From NCBI GenBank assembly GCA_035531955.1, contig DATKRZ010000013.1:1-56796 (forward strand): DNA of 56,796 nt. Direction: 5' to 3'. The stretch comes from Bog-756 sp035531955 (lineage in GTDB: Bacteria; Actinomycetota; Acidimicrobiia; Acidimicrobiales; RAAP-2). The notes beneath the pieces are model-generated. The model was not told the origin of the DNA. It made no database searches and saw only the letters and a list, made by a program, of their open reading frames with translations. Below, piece after piece: positions 42,305-50,664 of this stretch (position 1 is its first letter; the number at the start of each line of letters is the position of its first letter). Position numbers and translations under genes: made by a program.

Positions 42305-43480
42305 ATGCCCGAATCCTTGGATCCAATTCCGGAAGACCACTTCACCTTCGGCCTCTGGACCGTCGGCAACCCGGGGCGCGATCCGTTCGGCCACGAGACC
42401 CGGTCGCCCCTCGACCCCGTCGATACGGTCCACCGTCTCGCCGACCTCGGTGTCTACGGCGTCAGTCTTCACGACAACGACCTCGTTCCCTGGGGCACGT
42501 CGTCCTCCGATCGTGAGGCCATCCTCAAGCGCTTCCGACAAGCTCTCGACGTCACCGGACTCAAGGTACCCATGGCTACGGTCAATCTGTTCTCCCATCC
42601 CCTGTTCAAGGAAGGCGCCTTCTCAGCCAACCATCCTGCCGTGCGGCGCATTGCGGTGGCCAAGACCTTCGATGCTATTGACCTAGGTGCGGAGTTGGGG
42701 GCAACCACCTTCGTCCTGTGGGGTGGACGCGAGGGCGTCGAATCCGATGCCGCCAAGGATGTTCGCGGTGCTCTCGACCGCTACGCCGAGGCCGTCAATC
42801 TCTGCTGCGCCTACGTGCGCGAACGACACTATGACCTGCGCTTCGCCCTCGAACCCAAGCCCAATGAGCCCCGCGGCGATATTCTGCTTCCCACCGTCGG
42901 ACATGCCCTGGCTTTCATCAACGAACTGGAGTGGCCGGAGATGGTCGGCCTGAATCCGGAGTTCGCCCATGAGACGATGAGTGGGCTCTCGTTCTCACAC
43001 GCCGTGGCGCAGACCTTGTGGCACGACAAGCTGTTCCACATCGACCTCAATGCCCAGCGCATCGGGAAGTTCGACCAGGACTTCCGCTTCGGGTCAGAGG
43101 GCATCCGGGACGCCTTCTATACGGTGATGGTGCTCGAAGATGCCGGTTGGACAGGCATGCGTCATTTCGACGCCCACCCCTACCGCACCGAGGACTACGA
43201 CGGTGTCTGGGATTTTGCCCTCGGCTGCATGCGGACATACCTCATCCTCCGCGAGAAGGTTCGTCGATTCCATGCCGACGCGGACATTGCGAGGGCCCTG
43301 GCGACCGCTCGTCGCCAGGACATCAACGAGCCGACCTCCGAAGGCGGCCTTGGTGTTGATGCCTTGGATGCGTTACGAAGCGTTGCCAGTACTTACTCGG
43401 AGGACAAGATCGCCGGCACTGGTTATGGTCACGAACGACTCGACCAGCTTGTGACCGAGTTGCTGCTCGGGTCACGGTAG
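42305..43480 (+). CDS. xylA: Xylose isomerase
   Basis: A 391-aa TIM-barrel enzyme of the actinobacterial (class I) type. The catalytic His56-Asp59 pair lies in 'VSLHDNDLVPWG'. Metal ligands lie in 'EPKPNEPRGD', 'GLNPEFAHETM', 'HIDLNAQRIGKFDQDFRFG' and 'HFDAHPYRTEDYDGVW'. It converts D-xylose to D-xylulose. AAGGAG precedes ATG 42305. Gene order GH1-xylB-xylA on one strand supports a xyloside/xylose catabolic block; no transporter or xylR regulator is present in the window. Confidence 0.95.
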   Translation: MPESLDPIPEDHFTFGLWTVGNPGRDPFGHETRSPLDPVDTVHRLADLGVYGVSLHDNDLVPWGTSSSDREAILKRFRQALDVTGLKVPMATVNLFSHPLFKEGAFSANHPAVRRIAVAKTFDAIDLGAELGATTFVLWGGREGVESDAAKDVRGALDRYAEAVNLCCAYVRERHYDLRFALEPKPNEPRGDILLPTVGHALAFINELEWPEMVGLNPEFAHETMSGLSFSHAVAQTLWHDKLFHIDLNAQRIGKFDQDFRFGSEGIRDAFYTVMVLEDAGWTGMRHFDAHPYRTEDYDGVWDFALGCMRTYLILREKVRRFHADADIARALATARRQDINEPTSEGGLGVDALDALRSVASTYSEDKIAGTGYGHERLDQLVTELLLGSR

Positions 43481-43994
43481 GTAAGGACGCACGGTTTCCA
43501 CCCGTCCGCCGCCGACTGACTCACCGTCTCGAAGGGGCTCACGGCCTCGGCAGCGTCAGAATGAGCGAGGTTGGGCTCGTCGGCCCTTTCCCATGAATCA
43601 GGCGTCCTCAGCTGTTCAGGCTGAGGTGAACCTTGACCGAAGCCTTCAGCTGGGTCAGGGGAAGCCTACCGACCCGAGCCTTCACTCCCCCTCGTTCGGC
43701 AGCTCTCCTGCTCCTCGTCTCTCACGTTTTCCATCGTTACTGATTGCCCCTGCCTTGAGTCGAACAAGGGACAGCGGGACCCCCGGGCCTGGTAGCCGGC
43801 CTGCCGAGTTGACATCGACCTCGCCGTGGAGGGACCACGGCTCGAAACGGCCCTGACCAGAATGTTTCCGGTGAGAGCCGGTGGCGGTGATGGGACACAG
43901 ACCCTGCCAGATTGTCTCAAGGTTCCCCCTGAAGGGTCGATCTCTCTGGTATGGACAATTTGGCGGGGGCGCCCGAGCATGGGCGGGATCCCGA
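43481..43994. other. Non-coding region between xylA and the exopolysaccharide operon
   Basis: About 510 bp with no gene of credible codon use. It holds one CCTCAGC-N7-GCTGAGG hairpin at 43606-43626 and a second half-site nearby (CTTCAGCTGGG). The leader of the next operon lies at its end; no clear promoter was found. Confidence 0.55.
43606..43626. repeat. CCTCAGC-N7-GCTGAGG hairpin, copy 1
   Basis: Perfect 7-bp stem CCTCAGC/GCTGAGG around loop TGTTCAG. No T-run follows, so it is not a standard intrinsic terminator. Member of a seven-copy family found only between 43.6 and 56.4 kb of this window. Confidence 0.85.
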
Positions 43995-44678
43995 GTGAAT
44001 CTCGACGAGGAGACCGTCGGCCCTGGTGCCACTGACCCCGACCCGACCGATCAGGTGGCGCTGGCTCCGGCTGGCCGCCAAGCCGCCGGGGAGGTCGACG
44101 CCGTCCTCGAGATGGAGGATGGCGAGACCACCCTGTTCGAGACGGCGATCAATGCCTTCCACGCCGGCGAGTTTCAGCGTGCGGAGTCGCTCTTCCTGGA
44201 GGAGGCCGAGCGGGCATTGGACCTGGCCCCGCAGCGAGCGGCCATCGCCTTCCGCCAAGCCGCCCTGGCCGCCCGCCAAGGCGGCAACATAGATGCTTCG
44301 GATCACTGGATGCGGCTCGCCGGTCGCGAGTACTTGCGGGTTTCCGAGGACATCCGCACCCCGTTGCCGTTCATCCGCGAGGCGGCGGTCATGGCGGCCA
44401 AGTGCTTTCTCAGCGTCGAGAACCTCTCCGTGGCCACCAAGGGTCTCCGCCGGGCCCAGGCGATCGAGTCCGTACTCCGAGCCGACGAAGACCTCATGGC
44501 ACCCGGCAACCGGTCCACCGGAGGGGATTCCGACCGGCCCGACGACTCGACAGCCGCCGCCCCTGAATTCACGCTGATGGGCGGCGACGGATCGGTCGGA
44601 GAGCCGAGGATCCGGGAACGGAGGAGCCCCTGGCGCCGACGCATCCGGAGCCGGCTGCCCACTGACGACGTGGCCTGA
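43995..44678 (+). CDS. TPR-like helical protein leading the exopolysaccharide operon
   Basis: About 227 aa, no named family recognised. Residues 40-165 are amphipathic helix pairs ('TLFETAINAFHAGEFQRAESLFLEEAERALD', 'RAAIAFRQAALAARQGGNIDASDHWMRLAGREYLRVSED', 'REAAVMAAKCFLSVENLSVATKGLRRAQAIE'), consistent with a TPR-like solenoid. The tail is Arg-rich and disordered. GTG 43995 was chosen from the onset of coding character; the frame is open to 43881. The PelF-like gene begins 5 bp after its stop, so it is probably an accessory or assembly protein of the same pathway (Pel systems also contain TPR proteins). Confidence 0.65.
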   Translation: MNLDEETVGPGATDPDPTDQVALAPAGRQAAGEVDAVLEMEDGETTLFETAINAFHAGEFQRAESLFLEEAERALDLAPQRAAIAFRQAALAARQGGNIDASDHWMRLAGREYLRVSEDIRTPLPFIREAAVMAAKCFLSVENLSVATKGLRRAQAIESVLRADEDLMAPGNRSTGGDSDRPDDSTAAAPEFTLMGGDGSVGEPRIRERRSPWRRRIRSRLPTDDVA

Positions 44679-44683
44679 GCCCC

Positions 44684-46222
44684 GTGAGCGCGTCCTCCCT
44701 GCTGAGCCAGCCGTCCTCGAGTCCCGCGACCGAGATGCATCCGGGCCACGCTGTCCGGTCCGACATCGACATCCTGATGACCACCGAGGGCACCTACCCC
44801 TTCGTGACTGGAGGTGTGAGCACCTGGGCCCATCAACTGGTGACCGGCCTGTCCGAGAAGCGCTTCGTGGTCTACTCCGTCGTCGCCAACACCAACATGG
44901 CCGCCCGCTACGAGTCACCCCCCAACCTGGCCCACGTCGTGCAGGTACCGCTGTGGGGAACCGAGGACAATGCCGAATTCAACCCTCGCCCGGGCTGGAT
45001 CGCTCGGCGGATGCGCCGACCAGGCCGGCGCTTCGACGAGGAGTTCCTCCCCGCTTATGCCCAATTGGTTGTTTCGGTCGCCCTGGGAGAGGGGGGTCCC
45101 GAAGACTTGGTGGCCGCCCTCTGTGCCCTGTCGGTGTACGCCGAGCGTTTCAGCCTCAAGCTCGCAATGCGGGACGGTCGCACCTGGCGCCTCTTCCGCG
45201 ACGCACTCGCCGCCCACCCGCTCTACCGGAAGCTGACCACCTATGAGGCGATCGACTTGGCCCGTTCCGTTTACCGCTACCTGGCTCCGCTCGACTACCC
45301 CCCCGAGCTCCCCGGAATCGTGCACGCCTCGGCAGCTGCGTTCTGCGCCATCCCAGCCGTCGTGCTTCGGGAACGGTTCGGGATTCCGTTCCTGCTGACC
45401 GAGCACGGGGTCTACTACCGCGAGCGCCTCTTAAGTCTCGGCCGCACCAGAACGAACAGCCCCTACCGGGTATTTCTGTCCAACTTCTACGCCGCCGTCG
45501 TGGCCATGTCCTATTCGTGCGCCGACCTGGTGGCACCGGTGGCCCGGTTCAACGCATCGTGGGAGATGCGACTCGGTGTCGAGGAGTCCAAGATCCATCC
45601 CATGCCGAACGGCGTCGATCCGGAGCGGTTCCCCCTCGAAAGGCCGGCCGGAAGTGGCGACGGTCCCCTCACCCTGGTGGCCGTGGCCCGCCTCGAGCGG
45701 CTGAAAGACATCCACACCCTGCTCCGCGCCTTCTCGATCGTCCGCGGCCGGATCGACGGGATCCGACTGCTGATCCACGGCCCGGAGAGCGACGCGGCCT
45801 ACGCCCGAAGTTGCTACGCCCTGGCCGAACAGCTCGCATTGGGTGAGTCGTGCGTGTTCAAAGGTCCTACGGCCGACGTCGGGCGGGCCCTCAACGAGGG
45901 GGACATCGCCGTGCTGTCCAGCATCTCGGAAGGCTTCCCCTTTGCCTCCGTCGAGGCGCTAATGGCCGGCCGGCCCATGGTGGCCACCGAGGTGGGTGGC
46001 GTCCCCGAGGTGATCGTCCCGCCCTACGGCAAATTGGTCGCTCCAGGGCGCCCGCTCGAGCTGGCGGACGCAATCTGCGCCATGGCCGCCGACCGGTCGA
46101 ACCTGGCCCGGCTGGGCGAGCTTGGGCGTCAGGCCATGCTGGAGTCGTACACCCTGGAGGTCTTCCTGGACGGCTATCGGGGGCTCTATGACGAAGTACG
46201 GACCCGTGTCCCCCATCGTTGA
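44684..46222 (+). CDS. pelF: PelF-type GT4 glycosyltransferase
   Basis: A 512-aa cytosolic glycosyltransferase. The PelF hallmark 'DILMTTEGTYPFVTGGVSTWAHQLVTGL' is at residues 28-55. The middle has 'GIVHASAAAFCAIPAVVLRERFGIPFLLTEHGVYYRERLL'. The GT-B C-terminal domain has 'VAPVARFNASWEMRLG', 'IHPMPNGVDPERFP', 'VAVARLERLKDIHTLLRAF', 'LLIHGPESD' and 'VLSSISEGFPFASVEALMAGRPMVATEVGGVPEV' with the E-x7-E nucleotide-sugar site. PelF uses a UDP-sugar to build the Pel polysaccharide. The GTG start is 5 bp after the previous stop. pelA, B, C, D and E are not present here. Confidence 0.88.
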   Translation: MSASSLLSQPSSSPATEMHPGHAVRSDIDILMTTEGTYPFVTGGVSTWAHQLVTGLSEKRFVVYSVVANTNMAARYESPPNLAHVVQVPLWGTEDNAEFNPRPGWIARRMRRPGRRFDEEFLPAYAQLVVSVALGEGGPEDLVAALCALSVYAERFSLKLAMRDGRTWRLFRDALAAHPLYRKLTTYEAIDLARSVYRYLAPLDYPPELPGIVHASAAAFCAIPAVVLRERFGIPFLLTEHGVYYRERLLSLGRTRTNSPYRVFLSNFYAAVVAMSYSCADLVAPVARFNASWEMRLGVEESKIHPMPNGVDPERFPLERPAGSGDGPLTLVAVARLERLKDIHTLLRAFSIVRGRIDGIRLLIHGPESDAAYARSCYALAEQLALGESCVFKGPTADVGRALNEGDIAVLSSISEGFPFASVEALMAGRPMVATEVGGVPEVIVPPYGKLVAPGRPLELADAICAMAADRSNLARLGELGRQAMLESYTLEVFLDGYRGLYDEVRTRVPHR

Positions 46223-47858
46223 CGTCCCACGCGTAAGTCCCGTGGCCGGCGTCGCGCGCAGCCTCGACGAGCTTCGGACCGAATCCTCCGTCTTCGACGA
46301 TCTCCACGTGGAGGCCCGCCGAGTTCTCGACCGGAACCCCGAGCCACGCAACCTTCGGGACGTGGCCGTGGCCCTCGAGTCGATGGGGTACACGACCACC
46401 GGGGCCAGAGCCCTCGGCTTCAACACCGTGTTCGACCTGGCCCTGACCGTGTTCGACTTGACCTACCTGTACTACGTGCCGAGGACCGAGGAGGTACCCG
46501 AGGAGGTACCTACCTGGCGGCGGTTTGCCGACGACTACCTGGCCGGCTCGTGGTACGGCGTCCCGTGGATCATGTCGATCGTGGTGCTCTTCGTGGGTCG
46601 GGTGGCCCTGTGGTCGTCGCTCAACGCCACGCCCCAGGTGGCGGCCATGGTCTCCCTGGCCTTCTTCCTCGCCGCTGTGGTCGCCGGGGCCTGCTCCCAG
46701 ATGTTGGCTCGCCGCGGAACCTTCTACTACCTCCAGAAGAACTACCCGCTGGTGCGGTGGGTGGTGGCCCGGTTCCTCGTCTATGGGGTGGCCACAGGGC
46801 TGTTGGCCATCGCCGTTGCGTATGCCGTCTACGTGGTACCCGTCTACGGACTCCACCTGGGTGAGATCTTCGCCGAGTTCGCCGTAGCCATCTTCGCCTT
46901 CCTGCTCAGTGCGGCCCCGCTGTACATGCTCCGTCGCTTCTACACCCTGGCCCTGGCCACCAGCTTGGCCCTGGTCGTGACCCTGGCCGGGGCCTATCTG
47001 TTCAGCGGCGACACCAACGACGTCCGGCACGCCCAATTGCTCGGTCTGGCCGTGGGCTCTGGGGCCATGGTGGTCATCGCCGCCAGCTATCTGGCCCTCC
47101 GGACCGACGTCGACTCCGGGCTCGGTGCCTCGGTGACGGTCGTCAAGCCGCCCGCCCTGCGCGTCGTGTTGTGGCACTCGGCACCCTACGGCGTCTACGG
47201 CCTGGCCTACTTCGTCATGATCCTGGTCAGCCCCCTGGTGGTCGGTCTCGCCTACGGCCGGGGACTCGGAGTCGACCAGTACTTATACCCTTCGACCTAC
47301 CAGGGGTCAGTTGCCATCGCTCTCCTTGAGCTGGTTGTCCTGCTCGGGCTCGTCCACGCCTCCATCGAGCGGTTCGGCCGACGACTCATGCCCCTCCTCG
47401 AGCGCCACACCCTCGACCGATGGGCGCAGGCCCGGCGCGCTCTCCGCCGGGAGTGGATCCGCAGCGTCGGGTTGGTGGTCGTGGCGTCCGGTGTCGTGGC
47501 TTGGGCCCTTCCCCCCCTGCTCCTCCAAGTCCTGCCTCCCTCGCTGACGGCCGCGGTCAGGTCACCGGGGGGGCTCCTTGCTCTTGAGGTGGCGGCGTAC
47601 GGTTTCGCCATGGTGCCCGTCGGAATGCTGTGCAGTCAGTATCTGTTCTTTCTGGGCCGGCCCACCCCTGCCCTCTTTGGAGCCGTGGCTGGCGCCCTGA
47701 CCTCCACGATGGCCACCGCTCTGTTGGTGCACGGGGGAGACATTGCCCTCGGGGCGTGGGGCCTGCTGGCCGGGACCACGGTCTACGCGGTCATCACCGG
47801 ATTGGGGTCCTACCGGGTATTGGCAGCAGGTGAGGAGTCCTTCTATGCCTCGTTCTGA
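46188..47858 (+). CDS. Multi-pass membrane protein, PelG-like polysaccharide exporter candidate
   Basis: About 556 aa. A soluble N-terminal stretch of about 110 residues is followed by roughly twelve hydrophobic helices (for example 'WYGVPWIMSIVVLFVGRVALW', 'VAAMVSLAFFLAAVVAGACS', 'FLVYGVATGLLAIAVAYAVYVV', 'YGVYGLAYFVMILVSPLVVGLAYG'). This is the topology of MOP/Wzx-like flippases such as PelG, which partners PelF. Sequence motifs are too weak to name it firmly. The ATG at 46188 overlaps the PelF gene by 35 bp; GTG starts slightly later would reduce this. It would move the PelF product across the membrane, by context. Confidence 0.72.
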   Translation: MTKYGPVSPIVDVPRVSPVAGVARSLDELRTESSVFDDLHVEARRVLDRNPEPRNLRDVAVALESMGYTTTGARALGFNTVFDLALTVFDLTYLYYVPRTEEVPEEVPTWRRFADDYLAGSWYGVPWIMSIVVLFVGRVALWSSLNATPQVAAMVSLAFFLAAVVAGACSQMLARRGTFYYLQKNYPLVRWVVARFLVYGVATGLLAIAVAYAVYVVPVYGLHLGEIFAEFAVAIFAFLLSAAPLYMLRRFYTLALATSLALVVTLAGAYLFSGDTNDVRHAQLLGLAVGSGAMVVIAASYLALRTDVDSGLGASVTVVKPPALRVVLWHSAPYGVYGLAYFVMILVSPLVVGLAYGRGLGVDQYLYPSTYQGSVAIALLELVVLLGLVHASIERFGRRLMPLLERHTLDRWAQARRALRREWIRSVGLVVVASGVVAWALPPLLLQVLPPSLTAAVRSPGGLLALEVAAYGFAMVPVGMLCSQYLFFLGRPTPALFGAVAGALTSTMATALLVHGGDIALGAWGLLAGTTVYAVITGLGSYRVLAAGEESFYASF

Positions 47859-49116
47859 GCCTCCCGTGGACATTGAGGACCCTCGGAACGAGCCCTCTCC
47901 GATGGTCGACTCCCCCATGCCTGGTCGCATTGACGGTCACCCGGCGCCCCCCGAGTTGATCGACTCCTGGGACCCCGCCGACGACGAACTGCCGGGGGAC
48001 CAGCGGCCGGCGCAGTGGGACTGGCACGGGTACCCGTCCTGGGGCCGCAAGGCGGTGGCCGTCTTTCCGATCGTGGCCCTGGTGCTGGCGGTCGCCCTCT
48101 TCGCCAACACCACCCTCTCAGCCCAGGGGGCCATCGCCGAGGTCCGCTCGGTGACCGGGACCGGCGGTGCCACCCTCCTGTCGGCCGGACCCTCACAGGC
48201 TCCCGGCGGGGCTGCCTCCGGCACCGGCCAGCCGGCCGATTATCGCGACCTCACCTTTCAGGTCCCAGGGTCGACCGTCAAGCCCCTCCAAGGGAGCACC
48301 TCTTTGGCGCTGTCGCACTACGCGGGGTGGCAAGCCAACGGCAGCGCCGGATCCGCCAACGGCATCGCCAGTGTCAGCGGAGGGCTACTCCACGTCGGCG
48401 TCAGACAACCCACCCCGGACTTCAAGGGCTGGTTCGCGACCACGACTTCGGCCACCCCACGGGCATGCGTCTTCCAATTCTCCGCGGCCTCACCACCCCC
48501 GATCAGCGCCACCCACACCCTGGCCGTCGGTGAGCTGGTCATGGCCGTGCAGACCAGCCGGACGGTGACGAACGGGGACATCAACTATGTCGTGGTGGCG
48601 GAGAACGTATTCGCTGACGGCCAACGCAACCTGACCGTTGGCTACTCGTTGGGTCATCTCAGCCATGCTGTCGAACACGTCCTCAAAGGGGTCCCGTGGT
48701 CGGCGGGCCCCCTGCAAGTGGCCGTCGATACAAACGGGAACAACCGGCTCAGCGTGTGGGTGAACGGCGCCCTCTTCTTTGCCGCCACCGATCTACACAT
48801 GGGCATCGCGCCACCATTTGACCCGTACCTCGAGGTGCAGGCCCGGAGGACGGCCTACACCGTGGCCTTCGATGGCTACTCGAGCGTCTGCCAAAACAAC
48901 GTAGTCGTCTCCGACCTGCCTGATGGCACCGTCGCCCATCTGGGAGCGGTCACGGTCACCACCCATGGAGGTTCCGCGGTGTTCCCCATGGCTGCGGTGG
49001 CGCAACCGGTGACAGGGGAGCTGTCGCTCTCCGTACCGGGCAACGCCAGCCCGGTCCGGTTCTCCCGACACCGGTACTGGCCCGGGGACCGATATTCCTA
49101 CGCGCCAGGGACATGA
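47845..49116 (+). CDS. Membrane-anchored extracellular beta-sandwich protein of the exopolysaccharide operon
   Basis: A 423-aa protein, family not recognised. Residues 1-65 are acidic and Pro-rich (cytoplasmic). One helix, 'AVAVFPIVALVLAVALFANTT', spans about residues 70-90. The remaining 330 residues are exported and beta-rich, with 'GWFATTTSATPRACVFQFSAA', 'TVTNGDINYVVVAENVF', 'LQVAVDTNGNNRLSVWVNGALFFAATDL' and 'FDPYLEVQARRTAYTVAFDGYSS', a pattern typical of concanavalin-like laminin-G/LamG folds. GTGAGGAG precedes ATG 47845, which overlaps the upstream membrane gene by 14 bp. It may bind or polymerise the exported glycan. Confidence 0.68.
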   Translation: MPRSEPPVDIEDPRNEPSPMVDSPMPGRIDGHPAPPELIDSWDPADDELPGDQRPAQWDWHGYPSWGRKAVAVFPIVALVLAVALFANTTLSAQGAIAEVRSVTGTGGATLLSAGPSQAPGGAASGTGQPADYRDLTFQVPGSTVKPLQGSTSLALSHYAGWQANGSAGSANGIASVSGGLLHVGVRQPTPDFKGWFATTTSATPRACVFQFSAASPPPISATHTLAVGELVMAVQTSRTVTNGDINYVVVAENVFADGQRNLTVGYSLGHLSHAVEHVLKGVPWSAGPLQVAVDTNGNNRLSVWVNGALFFAATDLHMGIAPPFDPYLEVQARRTAYTVAFDGYSSVCQNNVVVSDLPDGTVAHLGAVTVTTHGGSAVFPMAAVAQPVTGELSLSVPGNASPVRFSRHRYWPGDRYSYAPGT

Positions 49117-49437
49117 GATCGAGCAGCGCTTTCGACGTGCCTCCTGTTGCTTCAGAGCAGGATCACACTTCTCGGCGAGGAGGTTGCCGTCGCCCGGGTG
49201 AGTGGGCCAGCTCATGGGGCTGAGGACCTTGTGCCGGCGCTCAGCTCGACTTCATTACTCAAATGCACCTCCCTACGCTCAGACGATCGTCGGGGATGAG
49301 TATCCGCAGAGAGGACGGCCTACTTCCTAGCGCAGGTACTGCGCAGACATCGACTGTCACCGTTGGGTCAAGAGGTCGAACTGGATTCCGGAAGATTGCA
49401 GCCTGGTTCGAAGTGCATTCCATTGAGGACGCAGTGA
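49117..49437. other. Non-coding gap with degenerate hairpin
   Basis: About 320 bp. No gene of normal codon use was seen. It contains a degenerate CTCAGC-family hairpin and a half copy (GCTCAGCTCGAC near 49239). DNA just before the HipA remnant has lost the HipA frame. Confidence 0.5.
49205..49225. repeat. CCTCAGC-N7-GCTGAGG family hairpin, degenerate copy 2
   Basis: The right arm GCTGAGG is intact, the loop is TCATGGG, and the left arm has decayed to GGCCAGC. Size and register match the other copies. Confidence 0.55.
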
Positions 49438-49950
49438 TTGACCGTGAGCGCGCTGACCATCCTGCAACTCGATGAACGCTGGGCCAGGTATGCGACATAC
49501 TCAGGGCTGACTGAGGCGATCCGCCTGCGGTTCACTGATGCGGGAGGCACGCTGCGGGAACTCTTCTCACGGATCGCCTTCAATATCTGTGTCGGCAACA
49601 CCGATGACCACACCCGAAACCACGCCGCCTTCTCGGATGGACGAGCAGAGCGGTTGACGCTCACCTCCGCCTACGACGTGTGCCCCCAACAGCGGTCGAC
49701 CGGTGAGGCGAGCCAGGCCATGGCCTACGGACCCGATGGCGAGCGCCGATCCGGCCTGGCGCCCCTGGTGGACGCCGCCCACCTCTATCTCCTCGACCGA
49801 GTCGAGGCCGAGGAGATCGTCGAGCGAGTCGTCGCGGAGATCCGGGCCGGGTGGAGTGACGCCGCTGACCGGGCTCGCCTCACGCAAGCTGACCGGAATC
49901 TGCTCTGGGAGAGCCAGATTCTGAACCCGTCGATCTTCTACGCAGGGTGA
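49438..49950 (+). pseudogene. HipA-like serine/threonine kinase, C-terminal remnant
   Basis: About 170 codons of the HipA C-terminal domain: 'TVSALTILQLDERWARYATYSGL', then 'LRELFSRIAFNICVGNTDDHTRNHAAF', which contains the family's catalytic 'N-x-DDH' loop, and 'TLTSAYDVCPQQ' (the DFG-like metal aspartate). An in-frame TGA lies directly before the TTG at 49438, and the N-terminal subdomain with the ATP P-loop is absent. HipA toxins normally exceed 400 aa, so this is a truncated gene. It lies upstream of an intact HTH/nucleotidyltransferase pair and may reflect repeated toxin-antitoxin turnover at this locus. Confidence 0.75.
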
Positions 49951-50017
49951 GCTCCAGAACCATCACCTCCACTACTCCGGTGCTGAGATGACCAACGTCG
50001 TACGGGCAAATTGTTCC

Positions 50018-50035
50018 GATACGTAATACAGTATC
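50018..50035. promoter_or_regulatory. Inverted repeat upstream of the HTH/nucleotidyltransferase pair
   Basis: GATAC-N8-GTATC lies 8 bp before the ATG at 50044, overlapping AT-rich -10-like sequence (TAATAC, TATCAT). XRE antitoxins usually bind such repeats to repress their own operon; a TTGTTC at 50011-50016 is a possible -35. Confidence 0.5.
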
Positions 50036-50043
50036 ATAGGTCC

Positions 50044-50664
50044 ATGGATGGGAAGTCGGTTTCGAGCAGGCTCGTGCGTGATATCCGTCGCCTCGGCGGA
50101 TTGTCTCAGCGCGCACTGGCCGGCAGGGCTGGCGTTCCACAGCCGACGATCGCCGAGATCGAAGCCGGGCGACGAGAGCCTTCGATGACCCTTCTCAGTC
50201 GATTGGCGGAAGCGACTGGCTACGAATTGAAGCTAGGCCTGCAGCCGCTGCCTACCCGGAGTGCGGTCGCCACCGCTAACCGAATTCGCGACCTGCTGGT
50301 CAGGGCAGAGGGCGAACGTTGGTCGCAGGCGCTGCGTGAAGATGCCGCCCTAAGGGCCGCTATCGATTTCAAGAATGCGCTCACCTCCGCCAGCGCCCAT
50401 GATTTCACCCATCTTGTGAGCACCCCGCCAGGACTGACAGGTGACGCGCGCTGGGACGCATTCATTGCAGCGGTGGTCGAAGACGAAGCGGCCACCCGTG
50501 CCGTGACGACTCCACGTTGGACTAACGAGAAGGTCCGGTTCACTCGACCGCTCTGGTATCTCTCCGACAATAGAGGGCTGCATGCCTGGGAGCTGGCAAC
50601 GGCCCCGGGAGCGTTTGTTCGGCACGGCATCCTGGCAGCGAAACAGGAACTGGAGAGCGTCTGA
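50044..50664 (+). CDS. XRE-family HTH antitoxin/regulator
   Basis: A 206-aa protein. Residues 9-62 form a complete HTH_3 domain: 'LVRDIRRLGGLSQRALAGRAGVPQPTIAEIEAGRREPSMTLLSRLAEATG'. The remaining 140 residues are helical, with 'WSQALREDAALRAAIDFKNALTSASAHDFTHLV' and a Trp-rich end that probably neutralises the partner. ATG 50044 was chosen because the HTH begins there and the operator-like repeat lies just upstream. The stop overlaps the next ATG by one base (TGATG), a coupling typical of toxin-antitoxin modules. Confidence 0.82.
   Translation: MDGKSVSSRLVRDIRRLGGLSQRALAGRAGVPQPTIAEIEAGRREPSMTLLSRLAEATGYELKLGLQPLPTRSAVATANRIRDLLVRAEGERWSQALREDAALRAAIDFKNALTSASAHDFTHLVSTPPGLTGDARWDAFIAAVVEDEAATRAVTTPRWTNEKVRFTRPLWYLSDNRGLHAWELATAPGAFVRHGILAAKQELESV

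Noticed and set aside
43606..43626. Intrinsic (Rho-independent) terminators as explanation for the CTCAGC hairpins.
   Set aside because: No U-run follows any copy, several copies are tandem, and one lies mid-gap far from a stop codon. Arm sequence is constant, which termination does not require.
49400..49440. tRNA-like GGTTCGAA before the HipA remnant.
   Set aside because: No acceptor stem, anticodon arm or T-stem pairing is present. No tRNA was found anywhere in the window.
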